NCBI RefSeq assembly: GCF_022387135.1
Contig: NZ_CP092462.1
Coordinates: 2,790,001 to 2,854,000, forward strand
DNA length: 64,000 bases
Direction of reading: 5' to 3'
From: Comamonas sp. B21-038
GTDB taxonomy: Bacteria > Pseudomonadota > Gammaproteobacteria > Burkholderiales > Burkholderiaceae_C
Part shown: positions 18,270-27,439 of the stretch, in pieces
Position numbering within the stretch: position 1 is the stretch's first letter
How the letters are laid out: every line of letters starts with the position of its first letter
Notes under the pieces: model-generated
Seen by the model: the letters and a program-made list of their open reading frames with translations, nothing else
Told to the model about the DNA's origin: nothing
Database searches by the model: none
Program-made: the position numbers and the translations under genes

Positions 18270-20396
18270 ATGACCGCAGATACCGCACCCGCCACCCTTG
18301 ACCCGGCAGACGCCACCGACGACGCTTTGACGCCTGCAGCCCACAGTGCAGAACGGGCCGCGCCTGCGCGCCGTCCCATCCAGGATCTGCCCGATGAACT
18401 GGTCAGCCAGATTGCGGCCGGCGAGGTGGTGGAACGGCCCGCCTCCGTGGTGCGTGAGCTGGTTGACAACGCGCTCGATGCCGGGGCGACCAGCATCACG
18501 GTGCGCCTGCTCGCCGGTGGCGTGCGGCTGATTACCGTCGAAGACGATGGCTGCGGCATTCCGCGCGAGGAGCTGCCCATTGCGCTGCGCCGCCATGCCA
18601 CCAGCAAGATCCGCAACCTGCATGACCTGGAGTCGGTAGCGACGATGGGATTCCGGGGCGAGGCGCTGGCGGCCATTGCGTCGGTGTCGGAGATGAGCGT
18701 GCTCTCGCGCCCCGCCCAGCAGGAGAGCGCCTACCTGCTCGATGCCCGCAGTGGCGAGCTGCGCCCCGCCGCCCGCAACCCCGGCACCACAATGGAGGTC
18801 AAGGAACTGTTCTTCAGCACGCCTGCGCGGCGCAAGTTCTTGAAGACCGATGCCACCGAGCTGGCCCATTGTGTGGAAGCCGTGCGCCGCCATGCGCTCA
18901 CCCGCCCGGGCGTGGGCTTTGCGATATGGCATGAGGGCAAGCTGGTGGAGCAGTGGCGCGCCACCCTGCCGCCCCGCAGCGATGAAGACCAGCACGACGA
19001 AGCCGCCTGGCAGCAGTTGGAGCAGCGGGCGATGGACAAGCGCCTGGCCGATGTGCTGGGCCCCGATTTTCTCGAACAGTCGATTGTCGTGAACTACCAG
19101 GCCGGCCATGTGCAGGTGCGCGGCCGCGCCGGCCTGCCCGATGCGGCGCGCTCGCGTGCCGACCAGCAGTTCTGCTACGTCAACGGCCGCTTTGTGCGCG
19201 ACAAGGTGCTCACCCACGCGGCGCGCGCCGCCTATGAAGACGTGCTGCACGGCCACCGCCAGCCCGTCTATGCGCTCTACATCAGCCTCGATCCGATGCG
19301 GGTCGATGTGAACGTGCACCCGACCAAGATCGAGGTGCGCTTTCGCGATAGCCGCGAGGTGCACCAGGCGGTGCTGCATGGCGTGGAGAACGCGCTCGCC
19401 GCGCCACGCGCGCAGCAGCTGCTGGATGCTGCAGCCGCCACACCCACACCCACACCCACACCCACAGCCGCTGCTGCAGGCCAGCCGACCGCGTTGCCCG
19501 GCCAGGCCTATGCGCCCGCACCCCAGGCGCAGACTGCCATGCGCTTTGAGGCCCCACCCCGTGTCAACGGCCTGCAGGCGTTGCAGCAAACGGCTGCACT
19601 CTGGGGCCAGGCTGGCGGCACGGCAGCAGCGGATAATGCATTGGCCGGCAGCACAGCGACCAGCACGCCCACCAGCATCGATGCCACGCCCTGGCAGGTG
19701 CAGGAAGCCAGCCCACGCTGGAACCCGCAACCGGCCGCTGGCGCGATGGCCGCCGGCGCCCCGCTGGTGCCCACCCTGCCTCCGGAGTCTGCCGACAACC
19801 CCTGGCCGCTGGGCCGCGCCGTGGCGCAAATCCATGGCGTCTACATCCTGGCGGAAAACGCCCAGGGCATGGTCATTGTCGACATGCATGCAGCGCATGA
19901 GCGCATCGTCTATGAACGCCTCAAAAGCCAGTTGGACGATGGCGATGCCAGCAGCGCCATTGCCAGCCAGCCGCTGCTGATTCCCGCGACCTTCTCGGCC
20001 ACGCCGGAAGAGGTCGCCACGGCCGAAGACCACAGCGAAACGCTGGCCCAGTTGGGCCTGGAGGTGGTGCCCTTCTCGCCCAAGACCCTGGCCGTGCGCG
20101 CGACGCCCACCACATTGGCCCAGGGCAACCCGGTGGAGCTGGCGCGCAGCGTGCTGGCCGAGCTCGCGCAGCACGATGCCAGCACCGTGGTACAGCGCGC
20201 CCGCAACGAGATCCTGGGGACGATGGCCTGCCACGGCGCCGTGCGCGCCAACCGGCAACTGACCATCGACGAGATGAACGCATTGCTGCGCGATATGGAA
20301 CACACCGAACGCTCCGACCAGTGCAACCATGGCCGCCCCACGTGGCGGCAGCTCAGCATGAAGGAGCTGGACGCGTTGTTCTTGCGCGGCCGATAA
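18270..20396 (+). CDS. mutL: DNA mismatch repair protein MutL
   Basis: MutL (708 residues) links MutS mismatch recognition to strand incision. The GHKL ATPase is intact: ELVDNALDAGA (Asn67), DDGCGIP (92-97), ATSKI and GFRGEAL (127-133). A low-complexity linker (about 380-590) carries a Thr-Pro run (391-399) coded by short ACACCC repeats. The C-terminal dimer domain has DMHAAHERIVYE (538-549), matching the DQHA(X)2E(X)4E endonuclease motif, plus ACHGAVRA and CNHGRPT, so it is probably a nicking-type MutL. The likely mutS partner at 33959 is broken by the prophage. Confidence 0.96.
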   Translation: MTADTAPATLDPADATDDALTPAAHSAERAAPARRPIQDLPDELVSQIAAGEVVERPASVVRELVDNALDAGATSITVRLLAGGVRLITVEDDGCGIPREELPIALRRHATSKIRNLHDLESVATMGFRGEALAAIASVSEMSVLSRPAQQESAYLLDARSGELRPAARNPGTTMEVKELFFSTPARRKFLKTDATELAHCVEAVRRHALTRPGVGFAIWHEGKLVEQWRATLPPRSDEDQHDEAAWQQLEQRAMDKRLADVLGPDFLEQSIVVNYQAGHVQVRGRAGLPDAARSRADQQFCYVNGRFVRDKVLTHAARAAYEDVLHGHRQPVYALYISLDPMRVDVNVHPTKIEVRFRDSREVHQAVLHGVENALAAPRAQQLLDAAAATPTPTPTPTAAAAGQPTALPGQAYAPAPQAQTAMRFEAPPRVNGLQALQQTAALWGQAGGTAAADNALAGSTATSTPTSIDATPWQVQEASPRWNPQPAAGAMAAGAPLVPTLPPESADNPWPLGRAVAQIHGVYILAENAQGMVIVDMHAAHERIVYERLKSQLDDGDASSAIASQPLLIPATFSATPEEVATAEDHSETLAQLGLEVVPFSPKTLAVRATPTTLAQGNPVELARSVLAELAQHDASTVVQRARNEILGTMACHGAVRANRQLTIDEMNALLRDMEHTERSDQCNHGRPTWRQLSMKELDALFLRGR

Positions 20397-20421
20397 ACCA
20401 TACCGCAGCGCTGCAAACGAC

Positions 20422-20449
20422 AAAAAGGAAGCCGAGGCTTCCTTTTTTT
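20422..20449. terminator. Bidirectional terminator between mutL and emrB
   Basis: AAAAAGGAAGCC (20422-20433) pairs with GGCTTCCTTTTT (20436 onward). A-run and T-run flank the hairpin, so it serves both convergent genes. Confidence 0.9.
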
Positions 20450-20469
20450 ATGGATGCAGCGGTGTCAGA

Positions 20470-22038
20470 TCAGTGCGCCGCCGATGCCGCCTCCGATCCG
20501 CCACCGCCCTGGCCCTTCTTGGGGCCCTTGGCCAGCCAGACCAGCGGGATCAGCAGCAGGAACAGCATCGACGAGGCCCAGAAAATATCATTGGCCGCCA
20601 GCATGAAGGCCTGCTGGTTGACCAGCTGGTCGACCCGGGCCAACGCCTGCTGCAAAGTCAGCCCCGAAGCCTGCAGGCCTTGCACCACCTGCGCAGTGGG
20701 GCCGTCGCCCAGGCTGATGTGCTCGACCAGTTGCGCATGGTGCAAGGTCGCGCGGCGCTCCCACAAGGTGGTGGCGACCGAGGTACCCACCGCACCGGCG
20801 GTGATCCGCACAAAGTTCGACAGGCCCGACGCGCTGGGCATTTTCTCGGGCGGGATGTCGCTCAAGGTGATGGTCATCAGCGGGATGAAAAAGCCAGCCA
20901 TGGCCGCGCCCTGCACGATGGTCGGGATCATGATCGTCGTCAGGTCCACCTGGGTGTTGAAGCGCGAGCGCATCCACATCACCAGACCGAACACGATGAA
21001 CGAGGCCGTCGCATAGCGCCGGGGATCGACCTTGTGGATGGTCTTGCCCACCACCGGCGAGAGCACCAGCGCCAGCAAACCCACCGGCGCCAGCACCAGA
21101 CCGGCATCGGTGGCGGTATAGCCCATGAACTGCTGCAGCCACAACGGCAGCAGCACCACGTTGCCAAAGAACAGGCCATAGCCCACCGAGATGGCCAGGG
21201 TGCCGGCCCAGAAATTGCGGTTCTTGAACAGGCGCAGGTCCACCACCGGGTGCTTGTCGCCCAGCTCCCAGATCAGGAAGTACAAGAGGCCGACGACCGC
21301 AATCACCGCACAGGCGACCACCATCGGCGACTGGAACCAGTCATGCTCCTTGCCGATGTCCAGCATGATCTGCATCGCCGAGACCCAGACCACCAGCAGC
21401 CCCAGCCCAATCGCATCGATAGGCAAGGCCTTGCGGGCCGAATCCCGGTTGCGGAAGATCGCCCAGGTGGCGCCCACGGACAGCATGCCGACGGGCACAT
21501 TGATGTAGAAGATCCACGGCCAGGACATGTTGTCGGTGATCCAGCCGCCGAGCAACGGGCCCATCACCGGCGCGATCAAGGTCGTCATCGACCAGAAGGC
21601 CATCGCCGTGCCCGCCATCGCGCGCGGGTAACTGGCCAGCAGCAACGACTGCGACAGCGGAATCATCGGCCCGGCGACAAAGCCCTGCAGGATGCGGAAG
21701 GCGATCAAGGTTGTCATGTTCGGCGCCAGGCCGCAGAGCCACGACGAGATCACGAACAAGGTCACGCTGAGCATGAACAGCCGCACCTGGCCAAAGCGCA
21801 TCGACAGCCAGCCGGTCAGCGGCACCGAGATCGCATTGGCCACGGCAAAGCTGGTGATCACCCAGGTGCCCTGGTTGGCGCTGACGCCCAGGTCACCGGC
21901 AATGGCCGGCAGCGACACGTTCGCGATCGACGTGTCCAGCACATTCATGAACACCGCAGCCGAGAGCGCCAGGGTGCCGATGAGGCGCGCCGATCCTTCG
22001 AGCGGCGGGTGGGGTAACGGAGGATTGGAAGTTGCCAT
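20470..22038 (-). CDS. emrB: DHA2-family multidrug efflux MFS permease (EmrB-like)
   Basis: A 522-residue permease with 14 predicted membrane segments, a proton antiporter of the DHA2 family that forms a tripartite pump with EmrA and an outer-membrane channel. Typical marks are VLDTSIANVSLPAIAGDL, the motif A segment GWLSMRFGQVRLF, and GWITDNMSWPWIFYINVPVG, a DHA2 signature. It is the last gene of the marR-OMF-emrA-emrB operon, 52 bases after emrA. Substrates are inferred to be lipophilic drugs or aromatic acids; none is shown by the sequence. Confidence 0.92.
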   Translation of the reverse strand: MATSNPPLPHPPLEGSARLIGTLALSAAVFMNVLDTSIANVSLPAIAGDLGVSANQGTWVITSFAVANAISVPLTGWLSMRFGQVRLFMLSVTLFVISSWLCGLAPNMTTLIAFRILQGFVAGPMIPLSQSLLLASYPRAMAGTAMAFWSMTTLIAPVMGPLLGGWITDNMSWPWIFYINVPVGMLSVGATWAIFRNRDSARKALPIDAIGLGLLVVWVSAMQIMLDIGKEHDWFQSPMVVACAVIAVVGLLYFLIWELGDKHPVVDLRLFKNRNFWAGTLAISVGYGLFFGNVVLLPLWLQQFMGYTATDAGLVLAPVGLLALVLSPVVGKTIHKVDPRRYATASFIVFGLVMWMRSRFNTQVDLTTIMIPTIVQGAAMAGFFIPLMTITLSDIPPEKMPSASGLSNFVRITAGAVGTSVATTLWERRATLHHAQLVEHISLGDGPTAQVVQGLQASGLTLQQALARVDQLVNQQAFMLAANDIFWASSMLFLLLIPLVWLAKGPKKGQGGGGSEAASAAH

Positions 22039-22090
22039 AACGCATCCTTGGGCCGCCCGGTGGGCAGGCCCTGGTCAAAACAAGGGGCGC

Positions 22091-23329
22091 TTACAGCTTC
22101 TTGCCGGCATTGCTGGCGATCACTTGTGCAATCACTGCATCGGCGCCTTCGTCCTGCACGTCATACACATTGGTTTGCACCAGCGGCTCCTTGCGCGGCA
22201 CATCGGCCAGCAGCTTGCCGTCCTGGTTCTGGATGTCCACATCCACCAGCATCGACAGGCCTACGCGCAGCGGATGCGCTTGCACCTGCTGGGGATCGAG
22301 CGCTATGCGCACCGGCACGCGCTGCACCACCTTGATCCAGTTGCCGGTGGCGTTTTGCGCGGGCAGCAGCGAGAAAGCCGAGCCCGTACCCACACCCAGC
22401 CCTTCGACGGTGCCGCTGTACTCGATCTTCTTGCCGTAGAGGTCGGCCGTCATCTTGACGGGCTGGCCCAGGCGCAGGTTGCGCAGCTGGTTTTCCTTGA
22501 AGTTGGCCTCCACCCAGAGCTGGTTCATCGGCACCACGGTCATCAGCGGCGTGCCGGGAGCCACGCGCTGGCCGACCTGCACCGAGCGCTTGCCCACCAC
22601 GCCCGAGACGGGCGAGACCAGCTCATTGCGCTGCATGGCCAGGTAGGCCTCGCGCACCTTGGCTGCAGCGGCCTGCACATTGGGGTGGTCGTTCACGCTG
22701 ATGCCTTCGGTCAGCGACTGGTTGCTGGCCAGCTGCTCGCGGGCCGTGTTGACGGCGGCCTGCGCAGCGTTGACGGCCGCCTGCGCGGCATCCACCTGGC
22801 TTTGCGCATGGCTCAGCTCTTCCTTCGATACTGCGCCATTGCCGGTCAGTGCCTGGCGGCGCTTGAAGTCGCTTTGCGCACGGACCAGGTCATTCTTGGC
22901 CTTGGCCACTTCGGCCTGGCGCTGCGCGATCTGTGCAGTGTAGGAGCCATTGTTCACATACAAGGTGCGCACCTGGCGCACGGCCTGGGCCAGGTTCGCC
23001 TTGGCCTGTTCGAAAGCCACCTTGGCGTCGGCGGGATCGAGGCGCACCAGCGCCTGGCCTTCCTTCACATAGTCGGTGTCATCGGCCAGGATGGACTGCA
23101 CGGTGCCGGCGGTCTGCGGCGCGATCTGCACCAGATTGCCCTGCACATAGGCGTTGTCGGTTTCTTCGAAGTGGCTGTTGACCATCCAGTCGTAGATGCC
23201 ATAGGCGGCGCCCAGCACGACGACGAGGCCGGTCAGGCGCAGCAGCCATTTTTTGCGGGGCTGGGCAGCGGGCGCCTCAGGGGCAGCAGGCGCAGCGGAG
23301 GGAGAAACGGAGGTGTTGTTGTTCGACAT
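22091..23329 (-). CDS. emrA: EmrA-like HlyD-family efflux adaptor
   Basis: A 412-residue membrane fusion protein. One N-terminal membrane anchor (about residues 29-48) is followed by EETDNAYVQGNLVQIAPQTAGTV split over the barrel and biotinyl-lipoyl domain, then a long coiled-coil hairpin (about 110-215) rich in Ala/Gln, and LVSPVSGVVGKRSVQVGQ, the second lipoyl half. It bridges the inner-membrane EmrB and the outer-membrane factor across the periplasm. It sits between those two genes in the operon. Confidence 0.93.
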   Translation of the reverse strand: MSNNNTSVSPSAAPAAPEAPAAQPRKKWLLRLTGLVVVLGAAYGIYDWMVNSHFEETDNAYVQGNLVQIAPQTAGTVQSILADDTDYVKEGQALVRLDPADAKVAFEQAKANLAQAVRQVRTLYVNNGSYTAQIAQRQAEVAKAKNDLVRAQSDFKRRQALTGNGAVSKEELSHAQSQVDAAQAAVNAAQAAVNTAREQLASNQSLTEGISVNDHPNVQAAAAKVREAYLAMQRNELVSPVSGVVGKRSVQVGQRVAPGTPLMTVVPMNQLWVEANFKENQLRNLRLGQPVKMTADLYGKKIEYSGTVEGLGVGTGSAFSLLPAQNATGNWIKVVQRVPVRIALDPQQVQAHPLRVGLSMLVDVDIQNQDGKLLADVPRKEPLVQTNVYDVQDEGADAVIAQVIASNAGKKL

Positions 23330-23409
23330 GGTGTTGCGTAGCGAGTTATATGACGAGAGGCCTGGCCTTCAAGGTCTTGCTTATGTGTGTTGCACGCGAG
23401 GTGGGCAGG

Positions 23410-24954
23410 TCAGCTCTTGGCGCTGTCCATCGGGGTGTTGGTCTGGGTGGAGGCGTTGCTGTCCGGGATGGCGAGGCTGTCGCTGCTGTCACTGCTGTGG
23501 GTCTGCTCCTGGTAGCCGCCACCCAAAGCCTGGGCCAGGGCGGCATTGCTCGACAGAATGCGGGCCTCGACATCCACCATCTGCTGGCGCTGGGTCAGCA
23601 CATTGGTCTCGGCCGCCAGCACATTCAGGTAGGTGCCCAGGCCTGCGGCATAGCGCTGGTTGGCAATATCGAGCGCGCTTTGTGCGGCATCGGCGGCGCG
23701 GCGCTGCTCGGGCAGCTGTGCATGGGCAGAGCGGGCACTGGCGACCTGGTCGGCCACGTCATGCACCGCCGTGATCACCGCCTGGTTGTAGGCCTGCACG
23801 GCCAGCTCATAGTCGGCCGATTTGCCGCTCAGGTTCGCACGCAGACGGCCCGAATCAAAGATCGGCAGGCTCAGCGCCGGGCCCACGCCCCATTCGCGCG
23901 CACTGCCCTTGGCAAAGTTGTTGAAGCCGATGCTCGACAGACCCAGGAAGGCAGTCAGGTCGATATCGGGATAGAACTCGGCCTTGGCCTGGCGAATGCC
24001 TTGCTCGGCGGCCTCGACCCGCCAGCGCGCGGCCACGATATCGGCCCGGCGCCCCAGCAGGTTGGACGACAGCTGCACCGGAAAGCGCGGCAGGCTCAGC
24101 TGCGCAATGGGAGACGCCACCAGTTCCTGGGCCCGTGCCGGCTGGCCCATCAGCGCAGCCAGCGCGTTCTGCGCCAGCTGCTTTTGCTCACGCACTTGCA
24201 GCAGCTGCACCTTGGCCTGGGGCACACCGCTCTCGCTTTGGCGCACCTCCAACGTGGTGTCCAGGCCCGCGTCATAGCGGTCACGCACCAGTTGCAAGGT
24301 GTGGGCGCGCTGGTCGATGGCGCGCACGGCCACCTCTTCCTGCGCCTGCAGGCGTGACAGCTGCACATAGGCCAGCACCATGTTGCTGGTCAGCAGCACG
24401 CGGGCGGCGTCCATGTCGGCCTGGGCGGCACGGGCCGAGCCCACGGCAGCATCCAGCGCTGCGCGGTGCTTGCCAAACAGGTCCAGCGACCAGCTGCTGT
24501 TGATGCGCGCCTCGGCCGTGCTGTAGTTGTTGCCCGCCAGCGGCGGCGGAACCAAGCCGTTGGCCGGCGCATGGTTGCGCGTGGCACTGGCCTGGCCGTT
24601 GACCTGCGGGCCCAGGGCCGATTCACTGACCTGCGCCAGCGACCAGGCCTTGCGGATGCGCGCCTGCGCTGATTGCAGGTTGGGGCTGTCCGCCAGCGCA
24701 GTGTCGATCAGCGCGTTGAGCTGGGCGTCGCCCAGGCCCTTCCACCACTGCGCATCGACCGGGGCCACGGCCGCGGCCTGGTCCGCCGCTGACGGCTCGG
24801 TGAGCAGGCCTACGGACTGCGGCGAGCGCAGCTGCGCATGGGTATCGATGCCGCGCATATCGGCGCATCCGGCGATGAACGTGGTGGCAGCCAGCGCAAT
24901 GGCTGACAGGGCCAGCCGACGATCGGCGCCCACAAATGAAAAACTGCTGGTCAT
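23410..24954 (-). CDS. Outer-membrane efflux lipoprotein (NodT/OprM-type OMF)
   Basis: A 514-residue outer-membrane factor, the exit channel of the pump. The N terminus is a lipoprotein signal with lipobox FIAGC. Two tandem OEP repeats follow; typical motifs are WWKGLGDAQLNALIDTAL, LGRRADIVAARWRVEAAE and YPDIDLTAFLGL. A Ser-rich tail ends the protein. Its ATG overlaps the marR stop (ATGA), so the two are translationally coupled. Among OMFs this lipoprotein class usually pairs with RND or EmrAB pumps; the neighbours here say EmrAB. Confidence 0.93.
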   Translation of the reverse strand: MTSSFSFVGADRRLALSAIALAATTFIAGCADMRGIDTHAQLRSPQSVGLLTEPSAADQAAAVAPVDAQWWKGLGDAQLNALIDTALADSPNLQSAQARIRKAWSLAQVSESALGPQVNGQASATRNHAPANGLVPPPLAGNNYSTAEARINSSWSLDLFGKHRAALDAAVGSARAAQADMDAARVLLTSNMVLAYVQLSRLQAQEEVAVRAIDQRAHTLQLVRDRYDAGLDTTLEVRQSESGVPQAKVQLLQVREQKQLAQNALAALMGQPARAQELVASPIAQLSLPRFPVQLSSNLLGRRADIVAARWRVEAAEQGIRQAKAEFYPDIDLTAFLGLSSIGFNNFAKGSAREWGVGPALSLPIFDSGRLRANLSGKSADYELAVQAYNQAVITAVHDVADQVASARSAHAQLPEQRRAADAAQSALDIANQRYAAGLGTYLNVLAAETNVLTQRQQMVDVEARILSSNAALAQALGGGYQEQTHSSDSSDSLAIPDSNASTQTNTPMDSAKS

Positions 24955-25568
24955 AGTGCCCTCTCCTTGCCGGGCTGGAGTGCGGAGTTGTCGGAGTTGT
25001 CGGAGTGGTCTGTGGGGTCACCGGCGCAGCCATCCGGGGGCAGGCACATGTCCACCGACAAGGTGTTGGGCATGGCCTCGTAGATGCGGCGCAGGTAACC
25101 GTGGAACTGGGTCAATTCATCGGGCGACAAGGGGCTGAGCGCGGCGCTGTTAACGCCCTTGACGATGTCGGGCACCTGCCTCGCTGCGGCCAGGCCCTCT
25201 TCGGTCAGGCGCAGGCTGACCACGCGGCGGTCGTCGGTGGAGCGCTCGCGCTCGATGATGCCCTTGTCGACCAGGCGGTCGACCAGGCGCGTCATTGCGC
25301 CCGGGGTCTGCAGGGTACGGCGGGCCAGGTCCGCCGAGGTATGGGCCTTGCCGCTGGCCAGATGCAACACCGGAATCCACTGCGCCTGCGTCAGGCCCAG
25401 CGGCTCCATGCGGCGGTCCACCTCGGCACGGACCACGGTGGAGATGATGCGCATCAACCAGCAGGGGAAATCCACCGGCCGAATGGCTTCAATCTCAGGA
25501 TATCCGCCTGCCAGCGCTTCTCGGTCCTCGCCAGCAGACGCGGTGTTTTCCTGGTGCGAATCGGTCAT
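24951..25568 (-). CDS. MarR-family transcriptional regulator
   Basis: A 205-residue MarR-type winged-helix protein. The recognition helix region reads TSADLARRTLQTPGAMTRLVDRL and the wing has STDDRRVVSLRLTEEG, both diagnostic of the family. N- and C-terminal extensions flank the core, and the C terminus is Ser/Asp-rich (residues about 175-205). As first gene of the efflux operon it probably represses its own transcription until a phenolic or drug ligand binds. Palindromes over its promoter at 25598-25634 are the likely operators. Confidence 0.92.
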   Translation of the reverse strand: MTDSHQENTASAGEDREALAGGYPEIEAIRPVDFPCWLMRIISTVVRAEVDRRMEPLGLTQAQWIPVLHLASGKAHTSADLARRTLQTPGAMTRLVDRLVDKGIIERERSTDDRRVVSLRLTEEGLAAARQVPDIVKGVNSAALSPLSPDELTQFHGYLRRIYEAMPNTLSVDMCLPPDGCAGDPTDHSDNSDNSALQPGKERAL

Positions 25569-25951
25569 GCCGCAGGGCCTCTCTGAAATTGTTTACAAGG
25601 CAATGATTATCCAATCATTCATTGCCTAGGCAATTGTTGAAAAGGAAAAGACCACAACCGGCACACAGATTTGTTGCACTGCAGTGCTCTGGGTGACAGC
25701 AGGCCCGCTCCGCTGCACAGCCCCATTTCAGGGCATTGCAGCAGGTCCGCAGCCCCGTCAGCAGCTTCCCAAAGCACCAAAGCAGTGCAATGGACTGGCT
25801 TATCAGGATCATCCCATGTGGGTTTTATGCATTAACGCATGCAGATTCGGCATAATGTCGGTTTTCGGCGCGATGGCGCACCATCGCTGTGCACACCGGA
25901 GCCTGCGCACAACTTCTGTGCAAGCCGGCCCTAGACCTTGAAAGTTTGTCC
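25569..25951. promoter_or_regulatory. Intergenic region between marR and gdhA with MarR-type operators
   Basis: This 383-base gap is divergent. On the marR side, the minus strand has TTGCCT and GATAAT spaced 16 bases, a good sigma-70 promoter. The -35 lies in a 14-bp perfect palindrome (25621-25634, ATTGCCTAGGCAAT). The -10 overlaps AATGATT-4-AATCATT (25602-25619), and AGGCAATGA (25598) pairs with TCATTGCCT (25619-25627). On the gdhA side, TGCAT-6-ATGCA (25828-25843) lies just before a CATAAT box at 25851. The rest shows nothing I can name. Confidence 0.75.
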
Positions 25952-27298
25952 ATGCAACACCAATCCCTGGCCCAGTTTCTCGCTTATGTCGAACAGCGCA
26001 ACCCCGGCCAGCCCGAGTTCTTGCAGGCCGTGACCGAAGTCATGGAAAGCCTCTGGCCCTTCATCGAGAAGAACCCCCGCTACGCCCAGCACAGCCTGCT
26101 CGAACGCCTGGTGGAGCCCGAGCGCGTGGTGAGCTTCCGCGTCAGCTGGGTGGATGACAAGGGCGTGGTCCAGGTCAACCGTGGCTACCGCATCCAGCAC
26201 AGCATGGCCATCGGCCCTTACAAGGGCGGTCTGCGCTTCCACCCGTCGGTCAACCTGTCGGTGCTCAAGTTCCTCGCGTTTGAGCAGACCTTCAAGAACG
26301 CGCTGACCACGTTGCCGATGGGCGGCGGCAAGGGCGGCTCGGACTTCGACCCCAAGGGCAAGAGCGATGCAGAAGTAATGCGCTTCTGCCAGGCCTTCAT
26401 CTCCGAACTGTTCCGCCATGTGGGCTCGGACACCGACGTGCCAGCCGGCGATATCGGCGTGGGCGGCCGGGAAGTGGCCTTCATGGCCGGCATGTACAAG
26501 AAGCTGGCCAACCGCGCCGATTGCGTGTTCACCGGCAAGGGCCTGGCCTTTGGCGGCTCGCTGATCCGCCCCGAAGCCACCGGCTTTGGCACCGTCTACT
26601 TCGCGCAGGAAATGCTCAAGACCCGTGGCAAGAGCTTCGATGGCCTGACGGTCTCGGTCTCGGGTTCGGGCAACGTGGCGCAGTTCGCCATCGACAAGGC
26701 CATGGCGCTGGGCGCCAAGGTGGTGTCGGCCTCCGACTCCTCGGGCACCATCTACGACGCTGCCGGTTTTGACGGCGACAAGCTGGTCAAGCTGATGGAC
26801 ATCAAGAACAAGCAATACGGCCGCGTCAGCGACTACGCCAAGCAAGTGCCCGGCGTGGAGTACTACGAAGGCAAGACCCCGTGGTTCATCAAGGCCGATG
26901 TGGCGCTGCCCTGCGCGACCCAGAACGAGCTGGAACTGTCCGACGCCCAGACCCTGATCGCCAACGGCGTGCTCTGCGTGGCCGAAGGTGCCAACATGCC
27001 TTGCACCATCGAAGCGGCCAAGGCCTTTGAAAAGGCCGGTGTGCTCTACGCACCCGGCAAGGCATCGAACGCCGGCGGCGTCGCTACCTCGGGCCTGGAG
27101 ATGAGCCAGAACGCGCTGCGCCTGAGCTGGCCTGCTGCCGAAGTTGACCAGCGCCTGTTCGAGATCATGGAAGGCATCCACTCGGCCTGCGTCAAGTACG
27201 GCCAGCGCGACGACGGCACGGTGAGCTACATCGATGGCGCCAACATCGCCGGCTTTGTGAAGGTGGCCGACGCCATGCTGGCCCAAGGTGTGCTGTAA
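25952..27298 (+). CDS. gdhA: NADP-specific glutamate dehydrogenase
   Basis: A 448-residue hexameric glutamate dehydrogenase that makes glutamate from 2-oxoglutarate and ammonium. It belongs to the biosynthetic ~450-residue class. Substrate-site motifs are GPYKGGLRFHPSV (88-100) and LPMGGGKGGSDFDP with the catalytic Lys127. The nucleotide fold has GSGNVAQFAIDKA, and CVAEGANMP plus LYAPGKASNAGGV are conserved. The start ATG at 25952 gives the normal N terminus MQHQSLAQFL. It stands alone with its own terminator. Confidence 0.96.
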   Translation: MQHQSLAQFLAYVEQRNPGQPEFLQAVTEVMESLWPFIEKNPRYAQHSLLERLVEPERVVSFRVSWVDDKGVVQVNRGYRIQHSMAIGPYKGGLRFHPSVNLSVLKFLAFEQTFKNALTTLPMGGGKGGSDFDPKGKSDAEVMRFCQAFISELFRHVGSDTDVPAGDIGVGGREVAFMAGMYKKLANRADCVFTGKGLAFGGSLIRPEATGFGTVYFAQEMLKTRGKSFDGLTVSVSGSGNVAQFAIDKAMALGAKVVSASDSSGTIYDAAGFDGDKLVKLMDIKNKQYGRVSDYAKQVPGVEYYEGKTPWFIKADVALPCATQNELELSDAQTLIANGVLCVAEGANMPCTIEAAKAFEKAGVLYAPGKASNAGGVATSGLEMSQNALRLSWPAAEVDQRLFEIMEGIHSACVKYGQRDDGTVSYIDGANIAGFVKVADAMLAQGVL

Positions 27299-27325
27299 TC
27301 GGCCTGCGCCTGATTGCCCCACCCC

Positions 27326-27349
27326 AAGGAGCCGCAAGGCTCCTTTTTT
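27326..27349 (+). terminator. Intrinsic terminator after gdhA
   Basis: AAGGAGCC (27326-27333), loop GCAA, GGCTCCTT (27338-27345), then T residues. Confidence 0.9.
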
Positions 27350-27439
27350 CATGGGTCCGCAGGCGCGCGCCTCTCCCCCGTTCCGCCGCAGCAGCCGCCG
27401 TTTGGTGCCGGCTGCCGCTGCCCTGACAAGCTTCCCGAC

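Noticed and set aside
19441..19468. The ACACCC repeat inside mutL as a phase-variation switch
   Set aside because: The unit is 6 bases, so gain or loss of a unit keeps the reading frame; it only changes linker length.
18231..20423. A long minus-strand frame opposite mutL
   Set aside because: It mirrors mutL codons; no protein features; rejected as a shadow.
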